DNA of 64,000 bases from Thiomicrospira sp. WB1 (GTDB lineage Bacteria; Pseudomonadota; Gammaproteobacteria; Thiomicrospirales; Thiomicrospiraceae). The stretch covers positions 1 through 64,000 of the forward strand of contig NZ_LQBN01000002.1 of the NCBI RefSeq assembly GCF_001507535.1. The letters run 5' to 3'. The position numbers and the translations under genes were made by a program. How positions within the stretch are numbered: position 1 is the stretch's first letter; each line of letters starts with the position of its first letter. Under the pieces are notes generated by a model. It was not told where the DNA came from. It worked only from the letters and a program-made list of their open reading frames with translations, and searched no databases. This document shows, piece by piece, positions 54,782 through 63,055 of this stretch.

Positions 54782-55875
54782 GTCGGCTCCTTTGTGTGCA
54801 TGCCCTGACAACGCACGCCAGTGGCAGAGGTTTCGACGGCAAAGGCGTCATAACCAAAGGCATCACAAAGCTCGGTGTCGATGTGGTCATGGTGAACCAG
54901 TAGGATGCCGCCGTTTTGACCGTGCGTGGCACCGGCTCCGCATAATTTGATTCCGGCAACGGCGTCGGGCGTATCCAGTTGACGGTGCATGGCCTGAATA
55001 AATTCGCGAATGCGCTCGGGCACCACCCCGATGGTTTCCAGCAGGGCCTGATTGTCATTCAATTCCTGATTCAGGGATGGCAGGGCCTGATCTTGCCAGG
55101 CCTGGTGAATGCGCTCGGTGGTCTGACGGAACCGGGCCCAGATCGGATGGTCATGGCCGTACCTCTCGGCCACGGTCTCCACCGCCTGACCGGTGCTGCT
55201 GGCCGGACGCCCTGTGTCAATGAGCCAGCCGCGAAAAGGTTGGTTGGCAAGCGATGTTGGAGGGCGGTGAGGCTCAAAGCGGACCAGGCCGCCGTGAATT
55301 AGGGTTGCCGGGTCCAGACCGCTGGAATGACCGTGCTGATAATGCTCCACTTCCTGGGCCAGGCTCAAAAGCGTGATCGGGTCGTCCGGCAACTGGTGGT
55401 GGGCACACAGTCCCTTGAGAATGCCAACCGTCATGGCAGCTGAGCTACCCAGTCCCTTGCCCATCAGGGACAGGTGGCAGGCATTCTTCTGCTCAATTCG
55501 ACACCGCCAGTGGCCTGGTTCAAGACGATGATGAACATGAAACGTATGAAAGGCCATCAGGGCCAGCTCCCAGGGCGCGCTCAAAACCCGGTCGACGGCC
55601 AGATGATTGTCTTGGTGCAGCTTCAGGCGAGCGGCCACATCGGTGGCCAGGCGTTGCCACTGGTCCAGGGTCATGTCGGTTTCAACGCCCAGATCGGGCA
55701 GATCAAGGGTCAGCGTTGACCCGTCGTCGGTGCCTAATGGCGACCAGTTCAGTTCGCACCGGGTCGGCAAGTCAAGACAGAGGCTCAATGCCGGTGCACC
55801 GTATACCACGGCGTGTTCGCCACTGAGAATCAGTTTGGCTGGCGCGTGGCACAGGGTCCGACGGATTGGTTGCAT
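54778..55875 (-). CDS. GHMP kinase, mevalonate kinase-like (first copy)
   Basis: 365 aa. HAPAKLILSGEHAVVYGAPALSL and MGKGLGSSAAMTVGIL (P-loop), GHSSGLDPATLIHGGL and KLCGAGATHGQNGGILLV are GHMP motifs. It is longer than its neighbour. Probably phosphorylates mevalonate. First gene of the three-gene operon. HMG-CoA synthase and reductase, and idi, are not in the window. An 11/12 copy of the palindrome lies at 55095. Confidence 0.83.
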   Translation of the reverse strand: MQPIRRTLCHAPAKLILSGEHAVVYGAPALSLCLDLPTRCELNWSPLGTDDGSTLTLDLPDLGVETDMTLDQWQRLATDVAARLKLHQDNHLAVDRVLSAPWELALMAFHTFHVHHRLEPGHWRCRIEQKNACHLSLMGKGLGSSAAMTVGILKGLCAHHQLPDDPITLLSLAQEVEHYQHGHSSGLDPATLIHGGLVRFEPHRPPTSLANQPFRGWLIDTGRPASSTGQAVETVAERYGHDHPIWARFRQTTERIHQAWQDQALPSLNQELNDNQALLETIGVVPERIREFIQAMHRQLDTPDAVAGIKLCGAGATHGQNGGILLVHHDHIDTELCDAFGYDAFAVETSATGVRCQGMHTKEPT

Positions 55876-56151
55876 AAATAAACAGCCCCGGTGACAGGAT
55901 TCGATTCGTTACCGGGCATTATAGAGGAAGGGGTGGTCGCTTGGGAAAGACATTGCCTTGCATATTGTTTTCACAAACCTTTGGCTGCGATGTCCCGAGT
56001 TTTGAATGTATAATCCAAGTGGTACTCAAGCATAATATTTGAATCACAAAGAGGTTTTCCGGGTTGAGTGCGGCGCCGTCGGGCATTTTACGCTCATCTC
56101 CATAAGTGGCTGTGCCGCCTCGACCTGGAACCTGATACAGAGGAGTGACGC

Positions 56152-56646
56152 ATGAAAGCACTTTCACGTTTGTTTGTTCCCGCCGCACTGGCGATGGCTG
56201 TCGCCCTGCCTGCCAAGGCGGAAGACCTGGCCATTACCCAGAGTGTTCTGACCTTGTCAGCCGCACAAAAAGTGGCGCAGGCGGCAGTAGACGCCTGCAG
56301 TGACATGGGGATTCCGGTGACCGCAACCGTTGTCGACCGTAATGGTCTGCCGCAAGCACAGTTGCGTGACACCACGGCCCCTTATGTGTCCTGGGATATC
56401 AGCCGCAACAAAGCCTACACCGCGGTTCAATTCGGGGCCAAAGGCTCCGATCTGGAAGGGCGCGCCAACAGCCCGCTCCAAAGCCAGGAACTCGGTGTGG
56501 CCTTCATGGCTGGTTCCGTGCTGATCCAGGCCGGTGGCAAGACCTATGGCGCGGTGGGCGTCAGTGGGGCGCCGGATGGCATGGACGACGAGAAATGCGC
56601 CGCTGCTGGTGTTGAATCCATTCAGATGGACCTGGAAATGATGTAA
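56152..56646 (+). CDS. GlcG/HbpS-like periplasmic protein
   Basis: 164 aa. A Sec signal (LFVPAALAMAVALPAKAE) precedes a GlcG/HbpS fold: LTLSAAQKVAQAAVDACSDMGIPVTATVVDRNGLPQA, ISRNKAYTAVQFG, GVSGAPDGMDDEKCAAAGVE. Members bind haem or small ligands; the function here is unknown. GAGGAG lies upstream of ATG 56152. Bases 55876-56151 carry no gene; a TATAAT at 56009 may be its -10 but no good -35 is seen. Confidence 0.82.
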   Translation: MKALSRLFVPAALAMAVALPAKAEDLAITQSVLTLSAAQKVAQAAVDACSDMGIPVTATVVDRNGLPQAQLRDTTAPYVSWDISRNKAYTAVQFGAKGSDLEGRANSPLQSQELGVAFMAGSVLIQAGGKTYGAVGVSGAPDGMDDEKCAAAGVESIQMDLEMM

Positions 56647-56661
56647 TCATCCTCACGATCC

Positions 56662-56693
56662 TGCCATTTTGACCAGGCCTGGTTAAAATGGCA
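56662..56693. terminator. 32-bp near-perfect palindrome with ACCAGGCCTGGT core, likely terminator
   Basis: Copy 10 (56672-56683) is flanked by TGCCATTTT and AAAATGGCA with one G-T position. It lies 16 bp after the GlcG-like gene. Confidence 0.6.
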
Positions 56694-56708
56694 AAGATTG
56701 TTCGCAGC

Positions 56709-56741
56709 AAAGCGGTGGTCGTTTCGATCACCGCTTTTTTG
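56709..56741 (+). terminator. Rho-independent terminator
   Basis: AAAGCGGTG / CACCGCTTT with a loop, then six T. It follows the palindrome directly, giving two tandem terminator-like structures after the GlcG-like gene. Confidence 0.82.
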
Positions 56742-56785
56742 TTGAGTTCGCGGGACAGAGACGGCTCAAAATTGCAGTTTGACGG

Positions 56786-56814
56786 TTTACAAATTGCGAC
56801 TGACACGTTAATAT
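56786..56814 (+). promoter_or_regulatory. Putative promoter of tRNA-Ser
   Basis: TTTACA (56786-56791) and TAATAT (56809-56814) are 17 bp apart, followed by a GC-rich discriminator. The predicted start is about 9 bp before the tRNA. Confidence 0.5.
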
Positions 56815-56830
56815 ACGCGCACACTTCGAC

Positions 56831-56923
56831 GGTGAAATGGCCGAGTGGCTGAAGGCGCTCCCCTGCTAAGGGAGTATGGGGTTTGTAGCTCCATCGAGGG
56901 TTCGAATCCCTCTTTCACCGCCA
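56831..56923 (+). tRNA. serX: tRNA-Ser (GCT anticodon)
   Basis: A 93-base class II tRNA with encoded CCA. The acceptor stem is GGTGAAA/TTTCACC, anticodon loop CTGCTAA carries GCT, a long variable arm follows, and the T arm is GAGGGTTCGAATCCCTC. It reads AGC/AGU codons. The gene symbol is given by E. coli-style usage only and may differ. No integrase or repeated 3' end was seen nearby. Confidence 0.95.
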
Positions 56924-57000
56924 TTCTTTCTTCTCTTTTGTCTCTAATTTCTATTTGATTTCTTTCTGATGCATGCCGACCGGCTTTTTCTGCGTCTGTG

Positions 57001-57276
57001 TTAGCGGTGTTTGTATTGCGTTGGGCAATAGCCTCTTTGTACCGTTTTGCTCCTTAATTGAAGGTGTTTGGTTTTACGGCCGTTGACCCGCTTGCGCCAG
57101 CGCCGAAAGCTGTTGGGTTTTAATTCACGCCGCATTAACTGAATGACCGCTTGCTCGGACAGAGCAAACTGGGCGTCAATGGCTTCAAATGGCGTGCGAT
57201 CTTCCCAGGCCATTTCAATAATGCGGGCGCGATCGTCTTCAGAGAGATGTGGGGCGTCGGCTTGTTGTGTCGACAT
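57001..57276 (-). CDS. DUF2805 (TIGR03643) family protein
   Basis: 91 aa. IIEMAWEDRTPFEAIDAQFALSE and VIQLMRRELKPNSFRRWRKRVNGRKTKH are family marks, strongly basic with a possible helix-turn-helix. Function is unknown. It lies 17 bp after the lipoprotein gene, probably in the same transcript. Confidence 0.85.
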   Translation of the reverse strand: MSTQQADAPHLSEDDRARIIEMAWEDRTPFEAIDAQFALSEQAVIQLMRRELKPNSFRRWRKRVNGRKTKHLQLRSKTVQRGYCPTQYKHR

Positions 57277-57293
57277 GGCGGGCGGTCCTTCGG

Positions 57294-57914
57294 TTACGGT
57301 TGTTTGGCCGCGTTGGGCGGATACTGCATCAGAATTGTTTGCACCATCTCTGTGATCCGCTCATCCAGGGTCTCCGGCGTTGGGTGGTCAGGCAATCGGG
57401 TGGTACCGATTCCTCGCCAGATCAATTGCTGATCGGGGGTGAGCAGGTCAATTTTCAAGACGCTCTGGTTGTAGGTTTCCCAATCCGGATAGGCACGCCA
57501 GAAGACACTGCCGAAGGTTCGACCAGTGCCCGTTCCGATGCCGATGGTGGTGCCAAATGGGGCACCGCCGCTCAGTTCCTGTTCAGTGCTGGCGTGATAG
57601 GTGAGGTAGGCATCCGGTGGATTTTCCGAGTCGGTCAGCGTGAGACCGCGTGCCTGCAGGTGCGAGGCAATGGCCTGTTCAATGCGTTGGGCAATCAGCG
57701 GGTTTTGCCGGGCAAATTCCGCCGCCTTGGGTGGCGTCTGTTGCGCGGCCGGTAACCAGGCCAGGGTCTGGATTCGGTCAAAATCGGTTTGACGTGCGTA
57801 ATCCTGACTGACTTCCACCGTACTGCAACCGGCTAGACCAATCAGTAAACTTGCCAGCAACCCTAGGCGCCAGACTTGAGAGAGGGGAGCAATAACCGTA
57901 TTCATACCTTTCAT
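57294..57914 (-). CDS. DUF4136 lipoprotein
   Basis: 206 aa. The lipobox LIGLAGC places Cys at about 30, followed by VEVSQDYARQTDFDRIQTLAWLP and a C-terminal LPDHPTPETLDERITEMVQTIL that match DUF4136 outer-envelope lipoproteins. Function unknown. ATG 57914 overlaps the EamA stop by one base; ATG 57905 is an alternative. Confidence 0.83.
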   Translation of the reverse strand: MKGMNTVIAPLSQVWRLGLLASLLIGLAGCSTVEVSQDYARQTDFDRIQTLAWLPAAQQTPPKAAEFARQNPLIAQRIEQAIASHLQARGLTLTDSENPPDAYLTYHASTEQELSGGAPFGTTIGIGTGTGRTFGSVFWRAYPDWETYNQSVLKIDLLTPDQQLIWRGIGTTRLPDHPTPETLDERITEMVQTILMQYPPNAAKQP

Positions 57915-58828
57915 TATCCAGATTTTTCACGGTCTTGCTCAATGCTTTTGGGTGGTTGGATTTTTTGGGTAATGAAGTAGCTGCCGACCAGCACCGGCAG
58001 CGCGCCCAGTATCTGCGTCCAGGTCGGGGCGTCCTGCAACCACCACCAGGCAAGGCCCATGGTCAGCAATGGTGAGAAGGCAAACAGCGCATTGACCTTG
58101 GTGATGGGCAGCCGGTGCAGGGCTTCAATCCAGAAAATCTTCGACACCACAAACACACCAGCCCCGGTCAGAAACAGCCACAACCACTGGGCTTCAATCT
58201 CGGGCCACGCAGGCTTGGTTTCAATCAGGGTGGCGAGCAGATACAACACCGGCAGAGCGATCAGGCTGCGCACCATGAGAATGGTTTCGCTGGAAACATG
58301 GCTGCGCGCCCGCTTTTGGAACAGGTTGGCAAACGGGGCAATCATCGCGGCGAGCAGAGCCAGTGCATCCCCGGGATTGAGTGTCAGCTCGCCGGGAAAC
58401 AGAATAATCAGGGCACCGAGTGTCATCAGAATTACACCGATCAGATGCGGTGGGTCAAGTGTCTCGCCTCGGCGTCGGCCCAGAAACAGGTAGCTGAACA
58501 GTACCTGCAAAAACAGGATGATGGCCACATGCGAGGGCGAGGTGTGGTTGAGTGCGAGGAAAATCAGGCTGAACAACGAGGTGATAAAGAGACTGGTGAG
58601 GGCCAAATCCCGCCAGGCCTGGGTGCGGCGCAATTCGTTGAGCTTGCCGCGCAGGCTCACCCAACCGACCAGCAGAACGGTGGCAATCAGCAGGCTGTAG
58701 AAGTAGGCGTGCAGCGCCCCAAGGGCGGTGACGGTAAAAAAAGCAAAAATCGGAAAGTGGGCTTCAATCACCGACAGGGCAATGGCATAGGCTTCCCCCT
58801 GGTGCTGACGTCGATTGGATTGCGACAA
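57914..58828 (-). CDS. EamA/DMT-family transporter
   Basis: 304 aa with ten predicted membrane helices in two EamA repeats (ALHAYFYSLLIATVLLVGW; FWIEALHRLPITKVNALFAFSPLLTM). The substrate is unknown. It follows the first glycosyltransferase gene after 12 bp, so it may be co-expressed with the lipid-glycosylation genes. Confidence 0.87.
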   Translation of the reverse strand: MSQSNRRQHQGEAYAIALSVIEAHFPIFAFFTVTALGALHAYFYSLLIATVLLVGWVSLRGKLNELRRTQAWRDLALTSLFITSLFSLIFLALNHTSPSHVAIILFLQVLFSYLFLGRRRGETLDPPHLIGVILMTLGALIILFPGELTLNPGDALALLAAMIAPFANLFQKRARSHVSSETILMVRSLIALPVLYLLATLIETKPAWPEIEAQWLWLFLTGAGVFVVSKIFWIEALHRLPITKVNALFAFSPLLTMGLAWWWLQDAPTWTQILGALPVLVGSYFITQKIQPPKSIEQDREKSG

Positions 58829-58840
58829 ACGGCCTCCGTT

Positions 58841-59980
58841 TTAAATGCTCAGGTGCTGGTGTTTAAACGCGTCATAAGACTGGCGAATGTCGTAGTCTAG
58901 CATAGGTTGACGCGCCGCCAACCCCCAATCCCGGCACTGATCGGGGGCGCGAAGGGCATTCAGCAAAGCCCGCTCCCAGGCGGCATGATCCATGGCCGGC
59001 AGAATGCGCCCGGTCCGGTGGTCGGTCACCAGCGTTTGCGGACCGCCTTGATCGCTTACCAGACAGCCCAGGCCGCTAGCCTGCGCCTCCATAATGACCT
59101 GTCCCAGCGTGTCCGTCACCGACGGGAACACAAACAAATCGGCGCTGGCATAGATCATGGACAGCAACCGGCCTCGCACCGGGCCGGTGAAATAAATCCG
59201 ATGGGGGCGCAGTTTGTCCGCTTGTTTGCGATAACGTCCTTCCCCGACCAGTACCAGATCGGCGCCCAAATCCCCATGCGCTCGTTGCAATCGCTGCCAG
59301 ACGTCCAGCAGAAACGGGACGCCTTTTTCAATGTTGATGCGCCCCACATAAAGGATTTTACGGCGATCGGGCCGTAAGCCGAATTCGGTCCAGAGACTGC
59401 GGTCCCGATGACCGGGATGAAAACGATCCAGTCGTGTCCCGGGAGGGAGCGTATGAATGACGTCGGGGGCCAGATCAATGTCCTGTTGCATGATCGCGTC
59501 GTAAGCATGAGAGCGAGAGAAGACGCTTTGAAAAGGGCGATAGAAGTCGGCCATGACCCGATCGGTGCGCCGTTTGACCCAGTTGGACCGGGTCAGGTCA
59601 TGCAAATAAGCCGGAAAATCGGTGTGGTAGGTGCCGAGCAGGGGCAATCTCAGTTTTTGCGCTTCCTGTTTGGCGACCCAGCCAAAGGGGCCGGGTGTGG
59701 AGATGTGAACCGAATCCGGTCGCTGTTCGATCAGCTGTTGGCGAATGGTTTGGCGCAGTGGCCAGACCAGATCCATTTCCTGATAAAACGGCATGGGCAT
59801 GCGAAACCGCCAGGGCAGGTTGGTGATCCACGGGTGCGTTGGCAGGGACTTGGCCGTGCTGGTATTCAGTTGGAGGGCCAACTGATCGTCTTTGGCCGCC
59901 AATTCGCCCATGTCCTGAATAAAACGGGAGACCCCATTGAGGTCGCCCAGGGTATCGGTAAACAAACTGACGCGGTGCAT
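58841..59980 (-). CDS. GT4 glycosyltransferase (possible diacylglycerol glycosyltransferase)
   Basis: 379 aa. N-terminal LFTDTLGDLNGVSRFIQDM acceptor-side loop, then the GT-B C-terminal donor site: ILYVGRINIEKGVPFLLDVWQRL, VLVGEGRYRKQADKL, VFPSVTDTLGQVIMEAQASGLGCLVSD (E-x7-E). Related to SqdX/MgtA-type enzymes. The PlcP-like/DgkA neighbours suggest a glycolipid product. ATG 59980 is used; TTG 60010 is the longer reading. Confidence 0.85.
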   Translation of the reverse strand: MHRVSLFTDTLGDLNGVSRFIQDMGELAAKDDQLALQLNTSTAKSLPTHPWITNLPWRFRMPMPFYQEMDLVWPLRQTIRQQLIEQRPDSVHISTPGPFGWVAKQEAQKLRLPLLGTYHTDFPAYLHDLTRSNWVKRRTDRVMADFYRPFQSVFSRSHAYDAIMQQDIDLAPDVIHTLPPGTRLDRFHPGHRDRSLWTEFGLRPDRRKILYVGRINIEKGVPFLLDVWQRLQRAHGDLGADLVLVGEGRYRKQADKLRPHRIYFTGPVRGRLLSMIYASADLFVFPSVTDTLGQVIMEAQASGLGCLVSDQGGPQTLVTDHRTGRILPAMDHAAWERALLNALRAPDQCRDWGLAARQPMLDYDIRQSYDAFKHQHLSI

Positions 59981-60071
59981 GGAGTCGGCCTTGGTTGCTG
60001 TGGGATTCAACCAGTCTAGGGTGAATGCTCAGGCGTGTCGCTCATCGGTTGATGAGGCTTTTTTGAAGGTT

Positions 60072-60401
60072 TTATGACAAAGGGGGAAGCAGCAAATCGC
60101 CAAAGCCCCAGATCAGCGTGCCTAGGATCACGGTGATATGGGTGAGATGCAGTTTGCGCCGGTGCCACTTTGAAGGGCTGAGGTCGGGAATGTCATCGTC
60201 GGCATCGATTTGATCCAGCTTTTGATAAAGTCGTGCCAATTCACCGTGGAGAAGAGAGTATTCGCTGATGACCGCCATCAGCACCATCAGGCTGCCGGCA
60301 CGGGCAAACCAGGTGGGATCAACGGTCAGGCCCAGTGCGAGGCCAAGTAGGCCAAAGGCCCAGCCCAATAATGTGATCAGAAACGTTTTGCGCGTAATCA
60401 T
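60072..60401 (-). CDS. Small membrane protein of unknown function
   Basis: 109 aa, not recognised. Two or three membrane helices: FLITLLGWAFGLLGLALGL, a second ARAGSLMVLMAVISEYSLL, and a C-terminal THITVILGTLIWGFGDLLL; an acidic loop (KLDQIDADDDIPDLSP) lies between. It is encoded between the two glycosyltransferases with gaps of about 50 and 90 bp. It may help place or hold the glycosyltransferases at the membrane, but this is a guess. ATG 60401 is used. Confidence 0.7.
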   Translation of the reverse strand: MITRKTFLITLLGWAFGLLGLALGLTVDPTWFARAGSLMVLMAVISEYSLLHGELARLYQKLDQIDADDDIPDLSPSKWHRRKLHLTHITVILGTLIWGFGDLLLPPLS

Positions 60402-60452
60402 GGCATGCTCGAGTGTTGTTCGGCTCAATCATGCCCGAGGCGGGCTCGGGTG

Positions 60453-61538
60453 TCAATCCTGCGCCAGCCACTTTGGCATTGGCTGAGGGATATAGGCCAG
60501 ATTGCGCAAAAATTGTTGGGCCGCGCCCTGCCAGGTGTACTCAGGGATGGTTTTGGCCAGTGCCGGGCTTTTCAAGTCCTGGGCCTGAATGATGGCTGTG
60601 TACAAATCGTCTGAAAGCACACCATTGACCTGTGGGGTGATGATGTCTTTGGGCCCGGTCACCGGAAAGGCGGCAACGGGCGTGCCGCAGGCGATGGCTT
60701 CAATATTGACGACCCCGAAAGTGTCGGTGCGGGAAGGAAAGACAAAAGCCTGAGCTCCGGCGTAAAGCCCGGCCAGGGTTGCGCCGGATTGGGCGCCGGT
60801 AAACAGGACCTCTGGGAAATCGGTTTCAAGTCGGTCGCGTTCGGGGCCATCACCGACCACCACTTTTTGGCCCGGCAGGGTGAGCTCCAGAAAGGCGCGC
60901 AGATTTTTTTCCGGGGCCACACGCCCCACATAGAGATAGTAAAGCGATTCAAGGCCGCGCGGTGACTGATAGGCCGGGCTCTGATGGGCCGCGGGATGAA
61001 ACAATTGTGTGTCCACGCCGCGGGTCATATGGGTCAAGCCTTCAAACCCGGCCCGGGTCAGGGATTGGCGCATGGAGGCGGTGGGCACGAATGTTCGCGT
61101 GGCGGGTTGATGAAAACGTCGCAACAACGCATAGGTCAAGCGCTCCGGAATCGGGGCCCGGGCCCGAACATACTGCGGATATTGTGTGTGATAAGCCGTG
61201 GTAAAGGGCCAGCCCCATCTCAGGGCCAGTTTGCGGGCCTTCCACCCTAGAGCGCCTTCGGTGGCAATGTGCAGCGCTTCCGGCTGAAATCGCTGCAGCC
61301 GTTCGGCCAGGTCCGGTGCCCGCCAGACCCAGGGGATTTCCTTATAAGTCGGCAGGGGCACGCTCGGATAGTCCGTCGGTTGAATCACGTCCACGTCCAC
61401 GCCTTGAGCCTGCAACTGTTTGACCAGTTGGGTCAGGGTCGTGACCACGCCATTGACCTGTGGTGACCATGCGTCGGTAACCATTGTCAGGCGTCGAATG
61501 GCTGGTTGCCGTGGCGAGCGATGAGTTGGGTGCGTCAT
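60453..61538 (-). CDS. GT4 glycosyltransferase (possible diacylglycerol glycosyltransferase)
   Basis: 361 aa. LTMVTDAWSPQVNGVVTTLTQLVKQLQ and FTTAYHTQYPQYV are N-terminal GT-B marks; YLYVGRVAPEKNLRAFLEL, VVVGDGPERDRLE and VFPSRTDTFGVVNIEAIACGTPVAAF give the donor site and E-x7-E. It is the first gene of the minus-strand run, with a Pho-box-like repeat upstream. Its sequence resembles the MgtA-like enzymes encoded beside PlcP in other bacteria; sugar donor is not known. Confidence 0.88.
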   Translation of the reverse strand: MTHPTHRSPRQPAIRRLTMVTDAWSPQVNGVVTTLTQLVKQLQAQGVDVDVIQPTDYPSVPLPTYKEIPWVWRAPDLAERLQRFQPEALHIATEGALGWKARKLALRWGWPFTTAYHTQYPQYVRARAPIPERLTYALLRRFHQPATRTFVPTASMRQSLTRAGFEGLTHMTRGVDTQLFHPAAHQSPAYQSPRGLESLYYLYVGRVAPEKNLRAFLELTLPGQKVVVGDGPERDRLETDFPEVLFTGAQSGATLAGLYAGAQAFVFPSRTDTFGVVNIEAIACGTPVAAFPVTGPKDIITPQVNGVLSDDLYTAIIQAQDLKSPALAKTIPEYTWQGAAQQFLRNLAYIPQPMPKWLAQD

Positions 61539-61583
61539 AGAGGAAAAGTATGACAGCCTAATATGACAAGTGGCTTCAGCTTT

Positions 61584-61601
61584 GTTGACAGCTTTGTGAC
61601 A
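61584..61601 (-). promoter_or_regulatory. Pho-box-like direct repeat for the glycosyltransferase gene
   Basis: Read on the minus strand: ATGTCAC AAAG CTGTCAA, two TGTCA units 11 bp apart, the PhoB box spacing. More TGACA motifs at 61551 and 61564 lie nearby but are 13 bp apart. It is 46 bp before the glycosyltransferase start. Confidence 0.6.
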
Positions 61602-61613
61602 TAGATCGATCGA

Positions 61614-61642
61614 CTGTCATGAAACGGTCATCCAGGCGTCAT
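61614..61642 (+). promoter_or_regulatory. Pho-box-like triple direct repeat for the PlcP-like gene
   Basis: CTGTCAT GAAA CGGTCAT CCAG GCGTCAT: three units with 11-bp spacing, close to the CTGTCAT-A-rich-CTGTCAT PhoB consensus. A TACACT at 61664-61669 may be the -10. It lies about 60 bp before the gene start. Confidence 0.65.
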
Positions 61643-61704
61643 GGTGCTGTTTTGTCGGGCCGATACACTGGCGTCAAAAACAAACAGAAGTGAACGCAAT
61701 TGCT

Positions 61705-62619
61705 ATGACGGAGCCGAACGTTTTGCAACTCGATGCCATGCCCGACTGGATGGCCTCCATCGAGTCGGATGACTTGATCGTGGCCGAAAACGATCATCAG
61801 ACCAACTGGTATCGCAGCATTTTTATTTCCGATGTGCACTTGGGTTCCAAAGGCGCCAAAGCAGAGTTTCTCGCAGATTTTCTGAAATACCACCAGTGCG
61901 ACAAGCTGTTCCTGGTGGGTGACATTATTGACGGCTGGCGTTTGAAAAAACGCATTTTCTGGCCTCAGACCCACACCAATGTGATCCGTCGGATTCTGAC
62001 CAAAGCCAAACGCGGCACCGAGGTCGTGTTTGTCACCGGTAACCATGATGACTTTCTGCGCCGCTATTCCGGCATTGATTTTGGCAACATTCAGCTCACC
62101 GATGAAGCGGAACACGAAACCCTCAACGGCGACCGTCTGCTGGTGGTGCACGGTGACAAGTACGACAGTGTGATCCAGACCCAGAAATGGTTGGCGGTGG
62201 TGGGCGATTGGGGCTATGAAACCCTGGTGGTGCTTAACCGGTATTTCAACCGTTTGCGTCAGAAGTTCGGCATGGGCTACTGGTCTTTGTCGGCTTACGT
62301 CAAACAAAAGGTCAAATCGGCGGTGTCGTTCATCACCGCCTACGAAGAAGCCGTGGTCAAAGACTGTCGTGAGCAGGGCTATGACGGCGTGGTCTGCGGG
62401 CACATCCACCACCCGGAAATCCGTAAGATCGACGAGATCGACTATTACAATTGCGGAGACTGGGTTGAGTCGTGCACCGCCATGGTGGAAACCGCCAGCG
62501 GCGAGTTGAAATTGCTTAAATGGGTCGACATCCAGCACGCGCAAAATAAGCAGAACGCGGCGGATGGCGCGGCTGCGGCACCTGCGGCCAATCAGGAGGC
62601 GTTGCATGACCCCACCTGA
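61705..62619 (+). CDS. plcP: PlcP-like metallophosphoesterase (phospholipase C type)
   Basis: 304 aa. Calcineurin-like motifs: SIFISDVHLGSKG, LFLVGDIIDGWRLKKRIFWPQ, FVTGNHDDFLRRYSG, LVVHGDKYDSV and VVCGHIHHPEI, with YWSLSAYVKQKVKSAV. This matches the family that includes PlcP, often named UDP-2,3-diacylglucosamine diphosphatase; PlcP converts membrane phospholipid to diacylglycerol under phosphate stress. Pho-box repeats, adjacent glycosyltransferases and dgkA favour PlcP over LpxH. GTG 61690 would add five residues. Confidence 0.82.
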   Translation: MTEPNVLQLDAMPDWMASIESDDLIVAENDHQTNWYRSIFISDVHLGSKGAKAEFLADFLKYHQCDKLFLVGDIIDGWRLKKRIFWPQTHTNVIRRILTKAKRGTEVVFVTGNHDDFLRRYSGIDFGNIQLTDEAEHETLNGDRLLVVHGDKYDSVIQTQKWLAVVGDWGYETLVVLNRYFNRLRQKFGMGYWSLSAYVKQKVKSAVSFITAYEEAVVKDCREQGYDGVVCGHIHHPEIRKIDEIDYYNCGDWVESCTAMVETASGELKLLKWVDIQHAQNKQNAADGAAAAPAANQEALHDPT

Positions 62620-63037
62620 TTCGCACAAACAAACCGACTCGGTGCATGCACATGCCATGAAGCCGGGGCATCGCGGCTTTGTCCGCATCATCAAAGCGGC
62701 GGGCTATTCCTGGCACGGCATCAAGGCCTGTTACAAAAACGAGGCCGCCTTTCGGCAGGAGCTCTGGTTGCTGGTAGTGCTGACGCCTTTGTCCATGTGG
62801 TTGTCGACCAATGCCGCCGAATTCCTGTTGCTGATCGGCTCCGTGGTGCTGTTGTTGGTGGTGGAACTGCTCAACACCGCGATTGAAATGGTGGTGGATC
62901 GTCACGGCGAAGAATGGCACCCACTGGCCAAATTGGCCAAAGACATGGGCTCGGCCGCCGTGTTTGTCATGATGGCGCTGGTGGGACTGGTCTGGTTGAC
63001 CGTCCTCATTTCACGCTTCGGCTGGCAGTGGTTTTAA
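62606..63037 (+). CDS. dgkA: Diacylglycerol kinase DgkA
   Basis: 143 aa. The active-site stretch ELLNTAIEMVVDRHGEEWHP followed by LAKLAKDMGSAAVFVMM is the DgkA signature, in three helices. It phosphorylates diacylglycerol to phosphatidic acid. AGGAGG lies 6 bp before ATG 62606, which overlaps the PlcP-like gene by 14 bp, so diacylglycerol made by PlcP may be returned to phospholipid by it. Confidence 0.93.
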   Translation: MTPPDSHKQTDSVHAHAMKPGHRGFVRIIKAAGYSWHGIKACYKNEAAFRQELWLLVVLTPLSMWLSTNAAEFLLLIGSVVLLLVVELLNTAIEMVVDRHGEEWHPLAKLAKDMGSAAVFVMMALVGLVWLTVLISRFGWQWF

Positions 63038-63055
63038 GTCCGTAATCGATGCCTT

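Noticed and set aside
56831-57276. tRNA-Ser as an integration site with an island downstream
   Set aside because: No integrase, no repeat of the tRNA 3' end and no compositional shift were seen; following genes look ordinary.
61639-62694. 351-codon open frame opposite the PlcP-like gene
   Set aside because: Antisense shadow; it would also span the Pho-box region of a supported gene.
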